A DNA stretch of 64,000 nt from Locusta migratoria (taxonomy: Eukaryota; Arthropoda; Insecta; Orthoptera; Acrididae), in contig CM048744.1 of the NCBI GenBank assembly GCA_026315105.1, positions 27,569,759 to 27,633,758 of the forward strand. The letters run 5' to 3'. Below the pieces are notes generated by a model. It worked only from the letters and a program-made list of their open reading frames with translations. It had not been told where the DNA came from and did not search any database. This document shows, piece after piece, positions 1-11,616 of the stretch (within the stretch, counting starts at the first letter, position 1; every line of letters begins with the position of its first letter). Made by a program: the position numbers and the translations under genes.

Positions 1-80
1 ACTGTGTATTCCACAGCTATCCATAACGTGGCGTCGCTCCTCATCACTCAGAGCAATAGTGTGAGCACTTCCGTCAGAGG

Positions 81-826
81 TGTAGAAATTTTCAGCAATC
101 GATCGTAAATATTACTTATTTATTGGCAGATCTAGATTTCGACCACTGTGTGATCATTACCAATGCTAAAAAAAAAATACAAAAGAACGAGTTACAATAA
201 AATACATGTCAAGTTATAAGCCAGTGATACAAGTTTCATTTACAGTCAATGGTAAAATACATACCTTACAAAACGATTAAAATACGTAAAACATCTCGAC
301 CTCCATGATGGAGGTTGCGTCGAACTGATGCAGCTGTTACAATTGTTACACAGCTGACGTCAGTATTCGTCATTTGCGACTACGGCGCCCTCTTAAAAGT
401 TTCATACAAAATAAAAAATAACAATTTTATTTGTTGTATGTTTATGCTAGTAATAGTTATGTTTTACTATAATTTTAATAGGAACTTTTACTTTAAAATG
501 TTCTGAATTAATGAGTATCATTTACCTTTTGTATATGATTGGTGGTAAAAATGTAGACTAGTTGGTGTCTCGAAATATATATAGAGTAACTGTTTCAAAA
601 GACTTTTTCTTTTTTAAAAATTGATGACCTGTTAATAATCTTGCTCGCAGACAACATCAGGAAAACAAACGTTGTCAATTTTACAAGTTGTTACTTTTAT
701 ATGTAATTGAAACTTCTACATTTGGCTTATAACTTGACATGTATTTTATTCTAACCGGTGTTTTTGTATTTATTGTAGCATTGATAATGACCACACGGTG
801 ATCGACTGATGGCTGAAAATTTCTAC
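81..826. mobile_element. Non-coding element bounded by long imperfect inverted repeats
   Basis: The left arm (81-222) and the right arm (723-826) are reverse complements of each other. Shared blocks include GTAGAAATTTTCAGC at the outer ends, a GACCAC/GTGRTC block, and ATACATGTCAAGTTATAAGCC at the inner ends. The left arm carries about 35 extra bases. The 500 bp between the arms is AT-rich and has no recognisable coding sequence; short open frames there look like chance. A non-autonomous DNA transposon or fold-back element is the likeliest reading. I could not define a TSD. Confidence 0.5.
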
Positions 827-1129
827 AAGTCAAATACAGTCGTTGAGCACAAGTTCCACCGTGGAATCATCCCTGATAAACTTACGGCAGAGTATGGGTA
901 CGAGTGAGACAGTCTACGATGCGTCAGAGACGCCAGCCTTGGCCAGGTCGTCTGCGAAAGTTTTTAATTGTCCTGGGGCAAAAAAGCGCGTAATTTAAAC
1001 ACCCGTTAATTATCGCGGGAGTTGCGCAGCTCATGTTCAGTATGCTGTCCACCAGATGGATGGTGCTAGAAGTTGAAATCGATAAAAAGCACGTTCCACA
1101 ACAGACTACATTATCTCAGGGGTCACAGG
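827..1129. other. Unassigned flank
   Basis: No clear feature is visible. The last 100 bases may be the decayed C-terminal tail of the mariner-type transposase that follows on the minus strand. Confidence 0.4.
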
Positions 1130-2102
1130 GCAAATATGTTGCTTAATATGTGCCTTCGGTATAGCCAAATTCGCTATGTAGCAAGTACAAGTAAACAGAA
1201 CACTTTTCAAATAACCCCACAGACAGAAGTGACACCGATTGATGTGCGGTGACTTTGACGACCAAACTGTAGGAAAATGAAGGCTGATAATTCTGTTCTG
1301 GGAAAAATGTCTTTTGGGAAATTGCGCGGAGGTGCGCTATCGTACATGAAAACGATACTATCCATACATCCGCGGTGTTGAAGGATTGGGGAGACGTGCT
1401 TGCATAGAACATTTTTATACCGGTTACCAGTGACGGGGCAGACAACATGATTTGCAGGTGTCAGCTTGGTAAAAAAGTGTCCCATGGTAAAGGATGCTGT
1501 AAGCCCGCAATAACAGATGCCTTCGCTTCATATGCGACTGGATTTTGCGTTGCCCGTATCCTGCACTTTTGGGTATTGACATAGCGTTTGAAGTGGAAAT
1601 GGGCTTTATCTGTCCACCGAATGTTCCATGGCCAATCATTATCCACTTCCATATGTGTCATAAATTGTGGAGGACAATAGCGCACCTCAGCAGGAAGCAA
1701 CTCGTACAGTTGCCTAATTTGATACCGTCAGCAATGCAGAATATTGCGTAGAATTTTAAGTTCTGTGCTCGGAGTCATTTCTAACGATCGGACAATTCAA
1801 CGTGGACTGCAGTCTTGCGCATCAGTGTTCGTTCCTTCCCCTAACGCTATGGCGACATCATCTACAGAGATCGAAGGGATTGATTTCCTTCCTCTAATAC
1901 ATTGTACTTGAAACGATCCTGTTTCTTCTAACTGCTTCACCATATTCCTTAGAGCCTTCACAGTCATCGGACCACAACCTTTTCTCATGTTGCTTAATGT
2001 CCGGAATTTCCTTAACGCTGCAGCTGAAGAGCATTGGTTCTTGTAAAAAAGCTTCACAAGGAGAGTTCTATGCTGCACTGAGAGATCCATGACAACACGC
2101 AA
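1130..2102 (-). pseudogene. Tc1/mariner-superfamily transposase relic, HTH plus DDE core
   Basis: The product would be a nuclear DDE/D transposase that cuts and pastes its own element. Reading the minus strand, 2102-1797 encodes a DUF4817-like helix-turn-helix N-terminus (QRTLLVKLFYKN, then a GPMTVKALRNMVKQLEETGS helix). The frame then shifts. Near 1608-1610 lies the first catalytic aspartate in WTDKAHFHF, and near 1339-1341 the second in FMYDSAPPR. A further frame change before about 1290 scrambles the C-terminus. The order of domains is right for a roughly 330-residue transposase, but at least three frameshifts make it dead. No terminal inverted repeats were identified around it. Confidence 0.75.
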
Positions 2103-2349
2103 TAAGAGGCGAGCGGCACGAAAGTTTAGTGTTTATTCTGAATGCAATGTTCGCGCACATCTCCCGTGTTTTGCATCGTACGTCGTTTACAGTTCCAACT
2201 GTTGATAATGTTAGAAACCTTTCTTTCTTGTATATTTCGTGTATGCCATTGCGTTTGCCCCTTCGTGAAGTATACGTAGTTAAAATCTGCAGACATTCTG
2301 CCCCGTGGTTCTTTCATACGACAGTGAAAGTGGGACTTTTTAGTACGAA

Positions 2350-3212
2350 CACGCAGCACATAAATGATCTCAAAGACAGGGTCTGTAGCAGTCTGAGACT
2401 GTTTGCAGATCATGCTATGATGTACAGGAATGTTGCTGTCATTGAATACGTGTAGGATGCAAGACCTAGACCTAGATCTTGCAAGGAATGGCATCGAGCT
2501 CTAAATGTAGAAAGCCGTTAAGTGATGAAAATGAGTAGGAATAACAATCCCGGTAGGTTTGAATGCAGCATAGGGATAACCAGTGTATTGTTTGACAGGG
2601 TCGTATCGATTAAAAATCTAACCGTAACGCTACAGAGCGATGAGGAATGGGTTGAGCATGCAAGGCCAATCGTTAAAAAGTGGGTGGCCGAATTTATTGG
2701 CGTTTATTCGAAGAGTTTTGCGAAGATGCGATTCATGTCTAAAGGAATCCACATGGAACGATTATGCGACTCCTTCATGAGTACTGCTCAAGTGTTTCAA
2801 ATTCCCGCCAGATCGATTCAAAGGAAGATTTGTAAGCAATTTACAGGCCGGCTGCTAGGTTTGTTACTGATGGGTTCGATAAAGATGCAAGTGTCACAGA
2901 GATATATCGGAAAACTAAAATGGGTATCGCTGAAGGGAAGGCGACGTTCTTTTGCGAAACACCCTTGAGGAAAGTTAGAGGGCCAGAATTTGAAGCTCAA
3001 TGCAGAACGATTCTACTATTACCAATTTACATTTCGCGTAAATTTCATAAAGATAACAGTAACTGGGACTCGTAAAAGGCATACAGACATTTGTTTTTCT
3101 CTCGTTCTGTCTGAGAGTGGAAAAATAAAGGAAGTGACTAGTAGTGAGTGGTACTAGGTACCATTCGCTACACACCAAGCACTGCAGAGTACGCATGTAG
3201 ATGTAGGTGTCA
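2350..3212 (+). pseudogene. CR1/jockey-type LINE, 5'-truncated RT and 3' end
   Basis: This is the 3' third of a non-LTR retrotransposon ORF2. The RT palm appears as INDLKDRVCSSLRLFADH near 2360-2420, where the second aspartate of the usual F-A-D-D catalytic box is histidine. From about 2640 to 2970 the connection/thumb region can be followed in shifted frames, including a block that matches the RAARFVTGRFD-like segment of this LINE group. The end at 3190-3212 reads GCATGTAGATGTAG, the same kind of tail seen at the 3' end of the minus-strand CR1 copy near 28,366. Truncation at the 5' side, several stops and the FADH change mean it is inactive. Confidence 0.7.
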
Positions 3213-3484
3213 GAGGTTCCCCTCCAGGCAGACCCAGATACATTATTGGGTTTGCTCCCGGAAGCGTAGGGTGTGTGTGGGTGCCGTGCAGTGTCACTGG
3301 TCAGCAGACTAGCCCAGTAGTATTGACTTGTGAGTAAACAGGATTGCTTCGCACTTCTCCTCGTTCACTTTAATAGGCCATTTTTTCTAACCAAGGCTCG
3401 GCAGTTCTCAGTATCGTAATGCTGCACCTTTCCAATCTTGCGCGATAATGGCTCTATTCCACCATTGTTATTTCTTAACTAACG

Positions 3485-3795
3485 AGGAGACGGCACGACT
3501 GTGGGGTCAGGGATTTGTCGGAAATTTTGTGTGGTGAAAGAGGACCCCTAACACCTCACGTGGTTAAAATATTAGGACGCACTACTCGGAAAATCCCGAG
3601 AAAAATCGATACGAAGTTTCTTAGGTGCCTTTTGAGTATAAAGTGTTATCCCATTGCCGAGCCGCCGTATGGCATAGATACCACGGACTCCTACGCTAGA
3701 GGTCTCGAGTTCGATTCCTCCTCCGGCACTTTTTTGTCTGTTTCGTTTTCTTTTGTTATTCCACCAATTATTCACAAAGTTTCTCAAACGTACAT
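3485..3795 (+). repeat. tRNA-derived SINE, family B, plus orientation
   Basis: A tRNA-like segment ends with the box B GAGTTCGATTCC near 3708-3720, followed by CTCCGGCAC and a T run. The flanking 170 bp upstream and 70 bp downstream are also shared with the inverted copy at 4345-4815, so the mobile unit is larger than the tRNA-like core. Pol III transcription is inferred from the box B only; box A is degenerate here. Confidence 0.55.
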
Positions 3796-3851
3796 TATTT
3801 TTAAAACATTATTGTTTCCTTTTCGATTTCATCATTAACAGACGTGCCTGT

Positions 3852-4015
3852 TTCAAATTTCAAATGTTTCAAATGTTTGTATAGCTTATGGGACTTAACT
3901 ACGGGGTCATCAGTCCCTAAACTTACAAACTACTTATGAACTACTTACAACTAAGGACGGCACAAATATCCATGCCCGAGGGGGGATTCGAACCCCCGAC
4001 CGTAGTGGCCGTGCA
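3852..4015 (-). repeat. tRNA-derived SINE, family A (head truncated)
   Basis: This is the commonest repeat of the window. Read on the minus strand it has a tRNA-like head with box B GGGTTCGAATCC, then CTCGGGCATGGATATTTGTG, a body containing GGACTGATGACC and AAGTCCCATA, and an ACATTTGAA-type 3' end. In this copy the head upstream of the box B region is missing after position 4015. Confidence 0.8.
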
Positions 4016-4344
4016 CATCATCTGTAATGGGAAAAGAAATTCCTGAATAATCCACTGATAGTGATCGATCAAAATTACGATTGAAGGACGCAGTGGTGTA
4101 TTATGAAACAGAAAATAATTTAATTGCATCGACATCTTCAGAAGAAATCTCTTCTGATGCTATGTTATTGGCCGGAGAACTTTATAATAATAATAATAAT
4201 AAGACATTGGAACTTTTGGGTGAAAAAAAAATTACACCCAATGTTTGTCCTCATATACGTTAGAATGAAAAATGGAAAACCCATCGCCATGAATTGTGTT
4301 GTTGGACGAAAACAAAATAAATTTTATTCATTAACGTAACTAAT
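4016..4344. other. AT-rich unassigned segment
   Basis: It contains a short AAT microsatellite near 4185-4201. No coding sequence or repeat family is recognised. Confidence 0.4.
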
Positions 4345-4815
4345 TTGTTAAAAGTAATGTAGGTTTCGGAAACTTTCTGAATAAATGGTTGACTAACAAA
4401 AGAAAATTAAACAGAAGAAAAAAAGGTGGCGGAGGAGGAATCGAACCCGAGACCTCTGGCGTAAGAGTCCGAGCCCTAACCATCTTTTTTTCCATCTGGT
4501 AGATCTATGGTTCGCGATCATTCCTTCAGATCGTTCGTGGTTCTTCGCTGAATGGTTGGCTCAGACGGCGTTCAGCCCCCTGACCGGGCGCGTTGAGCCA
4601 CGGCGCCCGGCTATCTAGACCACATGGCAGCTCGGCAATGGACTAACATTTTTTACTCGTAAGGAACCTAAGAAACTTTGTATCGATTGTTCTCGGGATT
4701 TTCCGAGTAGTGCGTCCTAAAATTTTAACCACGTGAGGTATTATGGGCTCCTCTTTCACCACACAAAATTTCGGACAAATCCCCGATACCACGGTCGTGC
4801 CGTCTCCTTGTAAGT
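4345..4815 (-). repeat. tRNA-derived SINE, family B, interrupted by a second SINE
   Basis: This is the inverted partner of the copy at 3485-3795. Shared blocks include GGACGCACTACTCGGAAAAT, GAGACGGCACGAC and the box B GGGTTCGATTCC near 4436-4447. It is longer only because a family D SINE (4494-4611) interrupts the tRNA-like head. The 550-bp spacing and opposite orientation mean the two copies could pair into a hairpin in a read-through transcript. Confidence 0.6.
4494..4611 (-). repeat. Short SINE, family D, nested in family B
   Basis: On the minus strand it starts GCCGGGCGCCGTGGCTCA, passes a G-rich hairpin and ends in an A-rich tract (GGAAAAAAAGATGG). It resembles the copy at 13,902-14,032, which interrupts a different SINE. 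It has a TGGCTCA box-A-like motif but no box B that I can see. Confidence 0.6.
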
Positions 4816-5039
4816 ACATCCGCCTCCCAATGTCAATCACGCGACTAAGGTGCTATCTTGTGATGATTGCAGGAAGCCCGTTACTGATTTATTTTATTTT
4901 TCGTGTCCAAATCGATCCATTACAATATAGTATAAAACCATGTAATAAATTTTTAAATTTTAATATTTCTTGCGCAGTAATCAGCCACACAGATGACCTT
5001 GTCATTATCTGGCTGTAAATCCAGGGGGGAGGGGGCACA

Positions 5040-6235
5040 GCATGTGCTGGGGTTTGGGCACGTCAGTGAGTTGTCGACCGTCTGGACATTACCACAGTCA
5101 CACAGAGGTTCCCCGTCGAGATAGCAGCCCCGTCTGGAAAGGTTCAACTTGCAATTTGAGACTCCAGTCCTCAGACTCTTCAGATCCTTCCAGGTTGTAA
5201 AGGATTTTTTTTACCTCCGGCTGCTAGTTGTTCTTCCAGGGCCAAGATAGGGTTAGGTGTTGCCTCATTCCATAGCCGAAGCCTCCTCTTCTCGACAGTG
5301 ACGTCAGTTGTCTCTGATGTCCAAAGGAAGGTCCATCTTGAGCAAAGCCGCCTAGGCTATTGTTGGTATCCATGTAGGGGGTGGCGATTGTCTGTCAATT
5401 GTTTCTTCCTCTCCACCTCGGCAGCTACTTGCTGCCGTATGCTAGGGGTAACTATGCCTATGAGAGGGTAGATCTTCTCTGTCAGCGTAGGTCTCAAGCA
5501 CCCCGATATGATGCGGGCTGAGTCATTTTGGGCGGCGTCGATATGTTTCACGTCGGCTGAATTCTTCCACACAGGCGCGGCATGTTCAGCTGCCGACAGA
5601 CTAAGTGCCATGGCTGTTGTTCGAAGCACTTGAGGGTCAGCACCCCAGTTTGTGTTCGTCAGTTTACGAACGATGTTGTTTCTAGTGCTGACCTTTTTCT
5701 CAGTGTCTAAACAGTGTTGTTTGAATAAGAGAGTTTTATCCAACTTCACCCCTAGGTATTTGGGAGGGTAGCAGTGCTTCAGCTCTTGGCCTTTCCAGGT
5801 TACATGGAGTTTTGTCTCAGCTTCCTTATTGCTCAGATGGAAACTGCAGACTTGCGCCTTAGCTGGGTTGGGTTTCAGATGGTTCGGTTGATAGTAAGTA
5901 CCGAATAATTCCAGAGCTCTCGTTAGCATCTCCGCCACTTCCTCGAAGGTGCCTCCTCTGAGCGGCCACAGCCTCTACGTAAGCATATATAAACTGCCCG
6001 ACATCGGGTGCGTTGACGGGTCTTTTGTATATATGTTGAACCAACACCGGAGCTAATACACTGCCCTGAGCAAGACCATTTTTTGGATTCTCCATCTGCT
6101 GCTTTTTCCTTGCAATGTGACATAAAAGCGCCTGTTCTGTAGTATGCAGTGCACTAATATTGACAGTCCAAAGTTCTTAGTCGCCTGATAAACTTTACGT
6201 AGCAGAGACGCCACTCTGCCTGCTACCGATGCTTA
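5040..6235 (-). pseudogene. Jockey-like LINE reverse transcriptase, 3' part of ORF2
   Basis: The gene once encoded the RT and C-terminal part of a non-LTR retrotransposon polyprotein. On the minus strand NGLAQGSVLAPVL near 6070 is RT motif B. The expected Y-A-D-D box just after FIY is replaced by AYVEAVAAQ, so both catalytic aspartates are gone. A 193-residue frame at 5938-5357 keeps the thumb region (KYLGVKLDKTL, NNIVRKLTNTNWGA, SAAEHAAPVW). At 5150-5040 the cysteine-rich tail CDCGNVQTVDNSLTCPNP follows in another frame. Everything upstream of RT motif A is missing. It resembles the relic at 39,590-41,060. Confidence 0.75.
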
Positions 6236-7438
6236 GCATGAAGGCCAATTGGAACAGCTCTGGGCATACAAAAGGCGTGCAATCTACCTCCTTCTACAAA
6301 GAGGCACATGCAATTTCAGTGATATATATATACGCTGATCCGTTTCCTGTTAACGTCCCAATCGTGGCGGTCCTTCGCGAACTTCAGGTTAGCAATTATT
6401 GGCTGAAAGGCGCGGCGCTGGCTCTCTTCCTGGAAGGCCAGACGAGTTCTCGGCGCGGAACAGGTGTCGCACAAACACTGCGGTGGGTCCATGGTCATTG
6501 GGGCCGCAGATCTGCTCGCCTCGACCCACACGGGCGCAGAAACCATTCGCTGTTGACACGAGTTCACAGGGGAGCTGACCGCAACGACGAGCGTGGTACG
6601 CGGAAACAGCGATGGCGGCCGCTACCCGGAAACTCGGGCTGCCATTACTGTAAATGCACTGCTGCTAAAAGCCGAGCGTGCTGCGCCGTTCAGCAGACGT
6701 GCACAGCCACCGCAAAAACTCTGATAGACAGGCACGAGTCATAGAAACGTGCATGCGTTTGTTCCAGCTCTGAGGCAACGACGGTCAGTGTAACGAAGTA
6801 AAATGAATTAGCATAGTGATGGAAGGAATGAAGGAGAAATGAAGCGCACAGGGCAGTGTTCTAACCCTTTCATGCTTAGTGTACCTGATCAGCTACATAC
6901 CTTATTTATTCCATTATATCTCAAACTCATCAACACTTTACAACACATTCATTTGTAACTGCTCGTATACACATGCTAGTAGATCGTCCTACCAATTGTA
7001 AAGAGTGCAGAGTGCTACTCAATCACTTCGACAGTTAGCTGCAATGAGTGACACCTAACATGTGCGTTTGTTTACATTAGTATTCCTACTTTTGCTATGT
7101 AAAAGTAGTCAATCACATACTACTGTTGTATTATGAGTTACTTTCTGCAAAGATGAGGGGCATGTTAGTGACAGTTACTGCATCACGTACATCGTAGAAG
7201 CACGATACAGCTGACCAGCTATGAACTTTGTATTGCTAGAAGTGCATAGTCATTTTAAGCAATTTTTTTTAAATATTTTTTCTCAGTATACTTTAAACGT
7301 GATAGTTTTTATAGCTTCAAATAAAAAGCCATGCATTAAACGGTTAAGTGTCCGGATCTTCTCTAGTTCCTGCGTCATATCTCCAAAAAATTAAATTGGG
7401 TCTCTCAAGGAAAGTCTCAATGGAGAACATCCTACGCA
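6236..7438. other. Unassigned region
   Basis: The first 500 bp are GC-rich and contain a 171-codon open frame (6229-6744) with no recognisable domain; I treat it as non-coding. The rest is AT-rich single-copy-looking DNA with no repeat family recognised. Confidence 0.35.
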
Positions 7439-7447
7439 TCATTTATG

Positions 7448-7655
7448 TTCAAAATGTTCAAATGTTTGTAATTCTATGGGACCAAACTACGTTGGTCATC
7501 AGTCCCTAGACCTACAAACTACTTAAACTAAGTTAAACTAACCTAAGGACAACACACACATCCATGCCTGAGGGAGGATTCGAACCTCTGACGGGGGAGG
7601 CCGCGCGATTCGTAACGTGGCGCTCCAGACCGCTAGGTTACTCCCGCGCGGCGAT
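7448..7655 (-). repeat. SINE family A with 9-bp target-site duplication
   Basis: This is a near full-length, diverged copy. The duplication TCATTTATG occurs at 7439-7447 and 7656-7664. Box B is the reverse complement of GGATTCGAACCTC near 7577-7590. Confidence 0.8.
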
Positions 7656-7664
7656 TCATTTATG

Positions 7665-8074
7665 CCACTTGATTCATCTCGACGAAAAGACATTATGAAC
7701 TTATTTTAAGAACAAGCTATTTTCATAGATGTTCTCAAGCAATGATGCACATACAGATTTTGCAAATTTCTTAAGTAGAGTCGTCGTACTAATCTTGGAC
7801 TAATTTTCGAATGAGAAGTAGAGATTGATGTAAAATCTGATTGCTGAAGCAAAGCATTAGAATTTCTGTGCAGTACAGTAGAACAAATATGATCGCATTT
7901 TTGCGCAGAAAAAATGTTCTATTGTTTTAGCACCAAATTAAATACCGTTCATTTTTATGCGTTTAGTGATTTAATTTAAAGATGTTTGGAGTCATTAAAG
8001 ATGGAGAACAACATCGACTTAGAGAAGCATGTGCAGTCTCACCTGTACTTTTTTCCCTTTGTTTTAGGGCGCAA
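7665..8074. other. Unassigned AT-rich segment
   Basis: I see no coding sequence or known repeat here. Confidence 0.4.
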
Positions 8075-8236
8075 AACTGCCGAGGCCATAACCGCCTACG
8101 GTCGGGGGTTCGAATCCCGCCTCGGGCATGGTATTTGTGCCGTCCTGTTAGCAAGTTCGTAAGTAGTTTGTAAGTTTAGGGACTGATGACCCCGTAGTTA
8201 AGTCCCATAAGCTATACAAACATTTGAACATTTCAC
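8075..8236 (+). repeat. SINE family A, plus orientation
   Basis: Box B GGGTTCGAATCCC lies at about 8105-8117, followed by CTCGGGCATGG and the family body ending in ACAAACATTTGAACATTT. The head upstream of box B is short or rearranged. Confidence 0.75.
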
Positions 8237-8395
8237 AACCGCCCAAGTCTCACCTGTAAGCCCTATATGTTCCTAATATTGTATATGTTATAGGTATAAA
8301 GGTAAGGTTATTTTCCTCGTTCACTCCGTTACTACAGAGTTCAATTAATTTTCTTCTCAGAACCATGGTTACTCTTTGTATATAACAAAAATATT

Positions 8396-8593
8396 AGTTC
8401 AAATGTTAGTAACTCTATGGGACTCAGCTACTTGATCATCAGTCCCTAACTTACAAACTACTTAAACTAAGGTAAACTAACCTAAGGACAACACAAACAC
8501 CCATGCCCGAGGGAGGACTCGAACCCCCGACGGCCAGCGGCCGCGCGCACAGTAGCAAGGCGCGTCAGTGCGCACGGCCAATCCGCCGCGGCT
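8396..8593 (-). repeat. SINE family A, diverged subfamily
   Basis: The head on the minus strand is AGCCGCGGCGGATTGGCCGT, which differs from the GGCCGCGGTGGCCGAG type and marks a subfamily shared with the copy at 11,715-11,845. Confidence 0.7.
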
Positions 8594-8904
8594 GTATACT
8601 GCAGTTCATTATTAGATGTATCACATATTTCACCTAAATTGAATAGTCTTACCTCATATTTTCACTGAAATAATTCTCCTCCTTTGAGTCCTGTAGCAAA
8701 CATTCACAACTGTCAACTTCGGCAACAGAGTGACATATTCTGTAATTGCATTCTTTTCAAAATTTCGATCTTATAAAAAGAGCCACTCATACAAGAGGTG
8801 GATAAAAAGTAATGAGATCCATCGTTCTACTGCGAAGTGACGTTATCGACAGGCGTAATTACAGTTACACTCCTTCAGTGTGCCACAAACAGTTTTGGCC
8901 CACT

Positions 8905-9460
8905 TTAGATTACGGCAGTAGCACTAAAAGTGGGCCTTTGCGATCCTCTTTTGATAGCTCGAAATTTAAATGAAAATAACGGCTTAACCATTCATCAGAC
9001 AAAAAAAATTAAATAACCGAATTTGTAGAGGAGAAAATTCTCTACAACTTTACTCTCTTATGGTTTTTTTTTCATATCTCGTATCGTTTCAGAGATATTT
9101 GCAAAAATAACGGCGATTTTGGGATGTCTGTCTGTCTGTAACGTGTTCCCTGTTTTTAAGACGAACTCTTCAACCAATCGGCATCAAATTTTACAGACAT
9201 AACTGTTGGCTACCAGAACCTGGTTTTTTGAAATATTTCGGTTAAGAAATACGTTAGTAATACAAAAAAAAACCGTTTGTAATGTAATATTAATTGCAAA
9301 TAAACCGTTTATCTGACGCGAAAATTGAATAAACGAATTTGTAGAGAAGAAAATTCTCTAAAACGTTGTTCCCTTATGTTTTTTTTTCATATCTCCTATC
9401 GCTTGAGAGATATTTGCAAAAATAACAAAGTTTTGACACCCTCCATTGAATTAACGAAAA
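8905..9460. repeat. Interspersed repeat family E with internal duplication
   Basis: Two iterations of a segment with TTTGTAGAGGAGAAAATTCTC and ATCGTTTCAGAGATATTTGC occur here, near 9020-9110 and 9330-9425. The family recurs at 13,085-13,590. No coding sequence is present; it is probably a non-autonomous element or a UTR of an unidentified one. Confidence 0.55.
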
Positions 9461-9713
9461 CCAACCGTTCGCAGATGTCACGTTTCATTCCTCCCCCAGA
9501 ACTCTCTCTGACATACGCCATCTTGTGTTGCGTATTTGATGATTTTCTTATTGTAACTTACACGTTGTCATTTCAAACCAATGGCGCACTGAAGAATTAA
9601 CAAAAACAAGTCGTTCTTCGTACGATAAATGATAATCTAGTGTCTACAAATGCCATATTAGCATAAATTAACAACGGCCACCTATAGTATGAACATAAAG
9701 AACGCACCAGCTG

Positions 9714-9790
9714 TAGCGTAGTGGGCGAAGTGTTGGACGGTGATGCTAAAGGACAGTGTTTCGAAACCCACTGCTACCTAATTTGTTTCT
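9714..9790 (+). repeat. Degenerate tRNA-like segment
   Basis: A box A match TAGCGTAGTGG (9714-9724) is followed 33 bp later by a box-B-like GTTTCGAAACC (9758-9768). The acceptor ends do not pair convincingly, so this looks like a SINE head and not a working tRNA gene. Confidence 0.4.
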
Positions 9791-10364
9791 CCTAAAAGCG
9801 TTTCAGACACTCTTATAAATAATTTTTTTATTACTTAGATTATTATTTTGGTCCAAAATGTTTGCAAAGCTTATAAAACTACAAATCTCAAGTGGGCCGT
9901 AAGACACGTCAGTGCGATTTTTCACTGAAGAACCACAATAAATGGTGTAGTAATGCCCGTACAAACACTGAGGTGTGTAAACGGCGCTGTGGTCAGCAAA
10001 ATCTGTATAAGATTCTACCTAATGTTCAGGTGTTTGTAAAGTTACAGGACCTAACCCTTTGTTCCTGACAGAAGAAAAAAAAATTACTGTTTTATATTTT
10101 CTTTGTAGAATTTATGCTATTGTGGCCTGAAAAGGCACTGCTATTTTTCTGAATCTTTATTTTATTATTTTCAACTTTTTTCACTGCCGGTACTCAGGAG
10201 TACCGTGAGACTCCATGGATAGAATCACAACAGGCAGAGAAAAAATGTTCCAATTTGTAAAACTTGTACGCTATTCCACATAAAAATTGAACATACATCA
10301 GTTAAATAAATACCAAAAAATATATTTATGTTTTTTTCTGCAAATTTCTCATTAAATTTTGCTT

Positions 10365-11112
10365 CTAGGGCATATTTCGTAATAGTTCATGAAATTGTAA
10401 GAAACAGTTCTTTTTGTCATTGTAAGACAAATACACTTGTGTTATCTCGAATGAATTTTTAATTTTTGCACAAATTTCACATCTTTCTCTTTTACGACTG
10501 AAAACTACAAAATGGTTTCCTCGGTTGCCTAGACGCAGATCTTCAGGAACAGAAAAATTATATTTCCTTCTCTTTGGGTGAGTTATTTCATCTTTATTAG
10601 GGATTCTCTTTTTGAGATTTGGCACTTGCTGCTCATTCAGTAGCTCTAGTGTCGCAGCACGCCTGAATAACAGCATTGGAACTGTCCCATGGAAATCTCT
10701 GAAAATGGCATCAACATTAACAGAAGCAATTTCAATTGCACCCCAGAAGGGATGGTACCAACATTTTTTTATCGCCTGTCACGACCATAAGTTCATTGTA
10801 ATCTGTCTGCATGATGGTACGTCAGCTGGACATGGTGTAGTGCTACTAGTCCCATCTTTCTCCTTTCTGGACGCTACACTCTATTCAGGGGCATGGAAGT
10901 TTGACGCAAAATACACTACTTTGTAGTCCTTCCATGTCAGTATCTTCGGAAATATCAGTGGGAATGTCCTCATACAAAATTTCTTCAATCTCTGCATCAG
11001 AGATCGAAAACAGCCACCAGTTTTCCGATTTTCGTTCATCTGTGTGATGAAAAGTGGACAGAACAACTACAGAGATGTAACGCATTGTAGCTCCAATAAT
11101 GTGTTCACACAA
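10365..11112 (-). pseudogene. piggyBac-like transposase relic
   Basis: The gene would encode a nuclear DDD-type transposase acting on TTAA sites. Reading the minus strand from 11,112, an acidic N-terminus is visible (SDAEIEEILYEDIPTDISED). After a large internal deletion that removes the DDD catalytic core, the C-terminal part resumes near 10,790 with CWYHPFWGAIEIASVNVD. It ends with the cysteine-rich tail at 10,500-10,365 (ERCEICAKIKN and KKNCFLQFHE), matching the zinc-finger-like end of this family. Frame changes separate the parts. It cannot be active, but the ends could still be mobilised by a transposase elsewhere. Confidence 0.7.
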
Positions 11113-11430
11113 CCTGACGGTACTAATAAAACTATTGTATAATTTTCATTTTTTCTCCCTTGCTTGTAATGTAGTGCTACAAACTATCATCAAAAAACAA
11201 AGAAGGTATGTACAAACATTCGAAAACCGAACGGAAGTTTCAATAAACTGCGCAGAAAGCCAGCCAACAGCAAGGAAAGAAACACACACAACCTTAAGTT
11301 TTCCTAGCAGTGCGGGAAAACAATTACAAGCTCTGGCTGCCAGAGAGGTCTATGTATCGCGCAGTAACATCTCTAAAACCATAGAGCAGAAATACTGCTA
11401 GTCCCGACAGGCTCTCAGATCACGAAACTG

Positions 11431-11616
11431 CCGGCCGCGGTGACCGAGGGGACTAAGGCGCTCCAGTCACGGTCTGCACGGCCACTACGGTCGGGGGTTC
11501 GAATCCCCCTTCGGGCATGGATATTTGTGCCGTCCTAGTTCGTAAGTAGTTCCTAAGTAGTTTATAAGTTTAGGGACTGATGAACCCGTAGTTAAGTCCC
11601 ATAGACTATACAAACA
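11431..11616 (+). repeat. SINE family A inside the piggyBac-like element
   Basis: A perfect 14-bp duplication AGATCACGAAACTG flanks it at 11,417-11,430 and 11,617-11,630. The head CCGGCCGCGGTGACCGAGG and box B GGGTTCGAATCCCCC (about 11,490) are intact. The clean duplication makes it one of the younger insertions, later than the piggyBac-like element. Confidence 0.9.

Noticed and set aside
4016..4600. Box B matches suggesting tRNA genes (also at 7.6, 8.1, 11.5, 26.1, 47.1, 52.2 and 57.1 kb)
   Set aside because: All lie in repeated elements with shared non-tRNA bodies, several with TSDs, and none has a closed acceptor stem.
6229..6744. 171-codon open frame on the plus strand
   Set aside because: No recognisable domain, arginine-rich composition of GC-rich chance frames, and a competing frame on the other strand.
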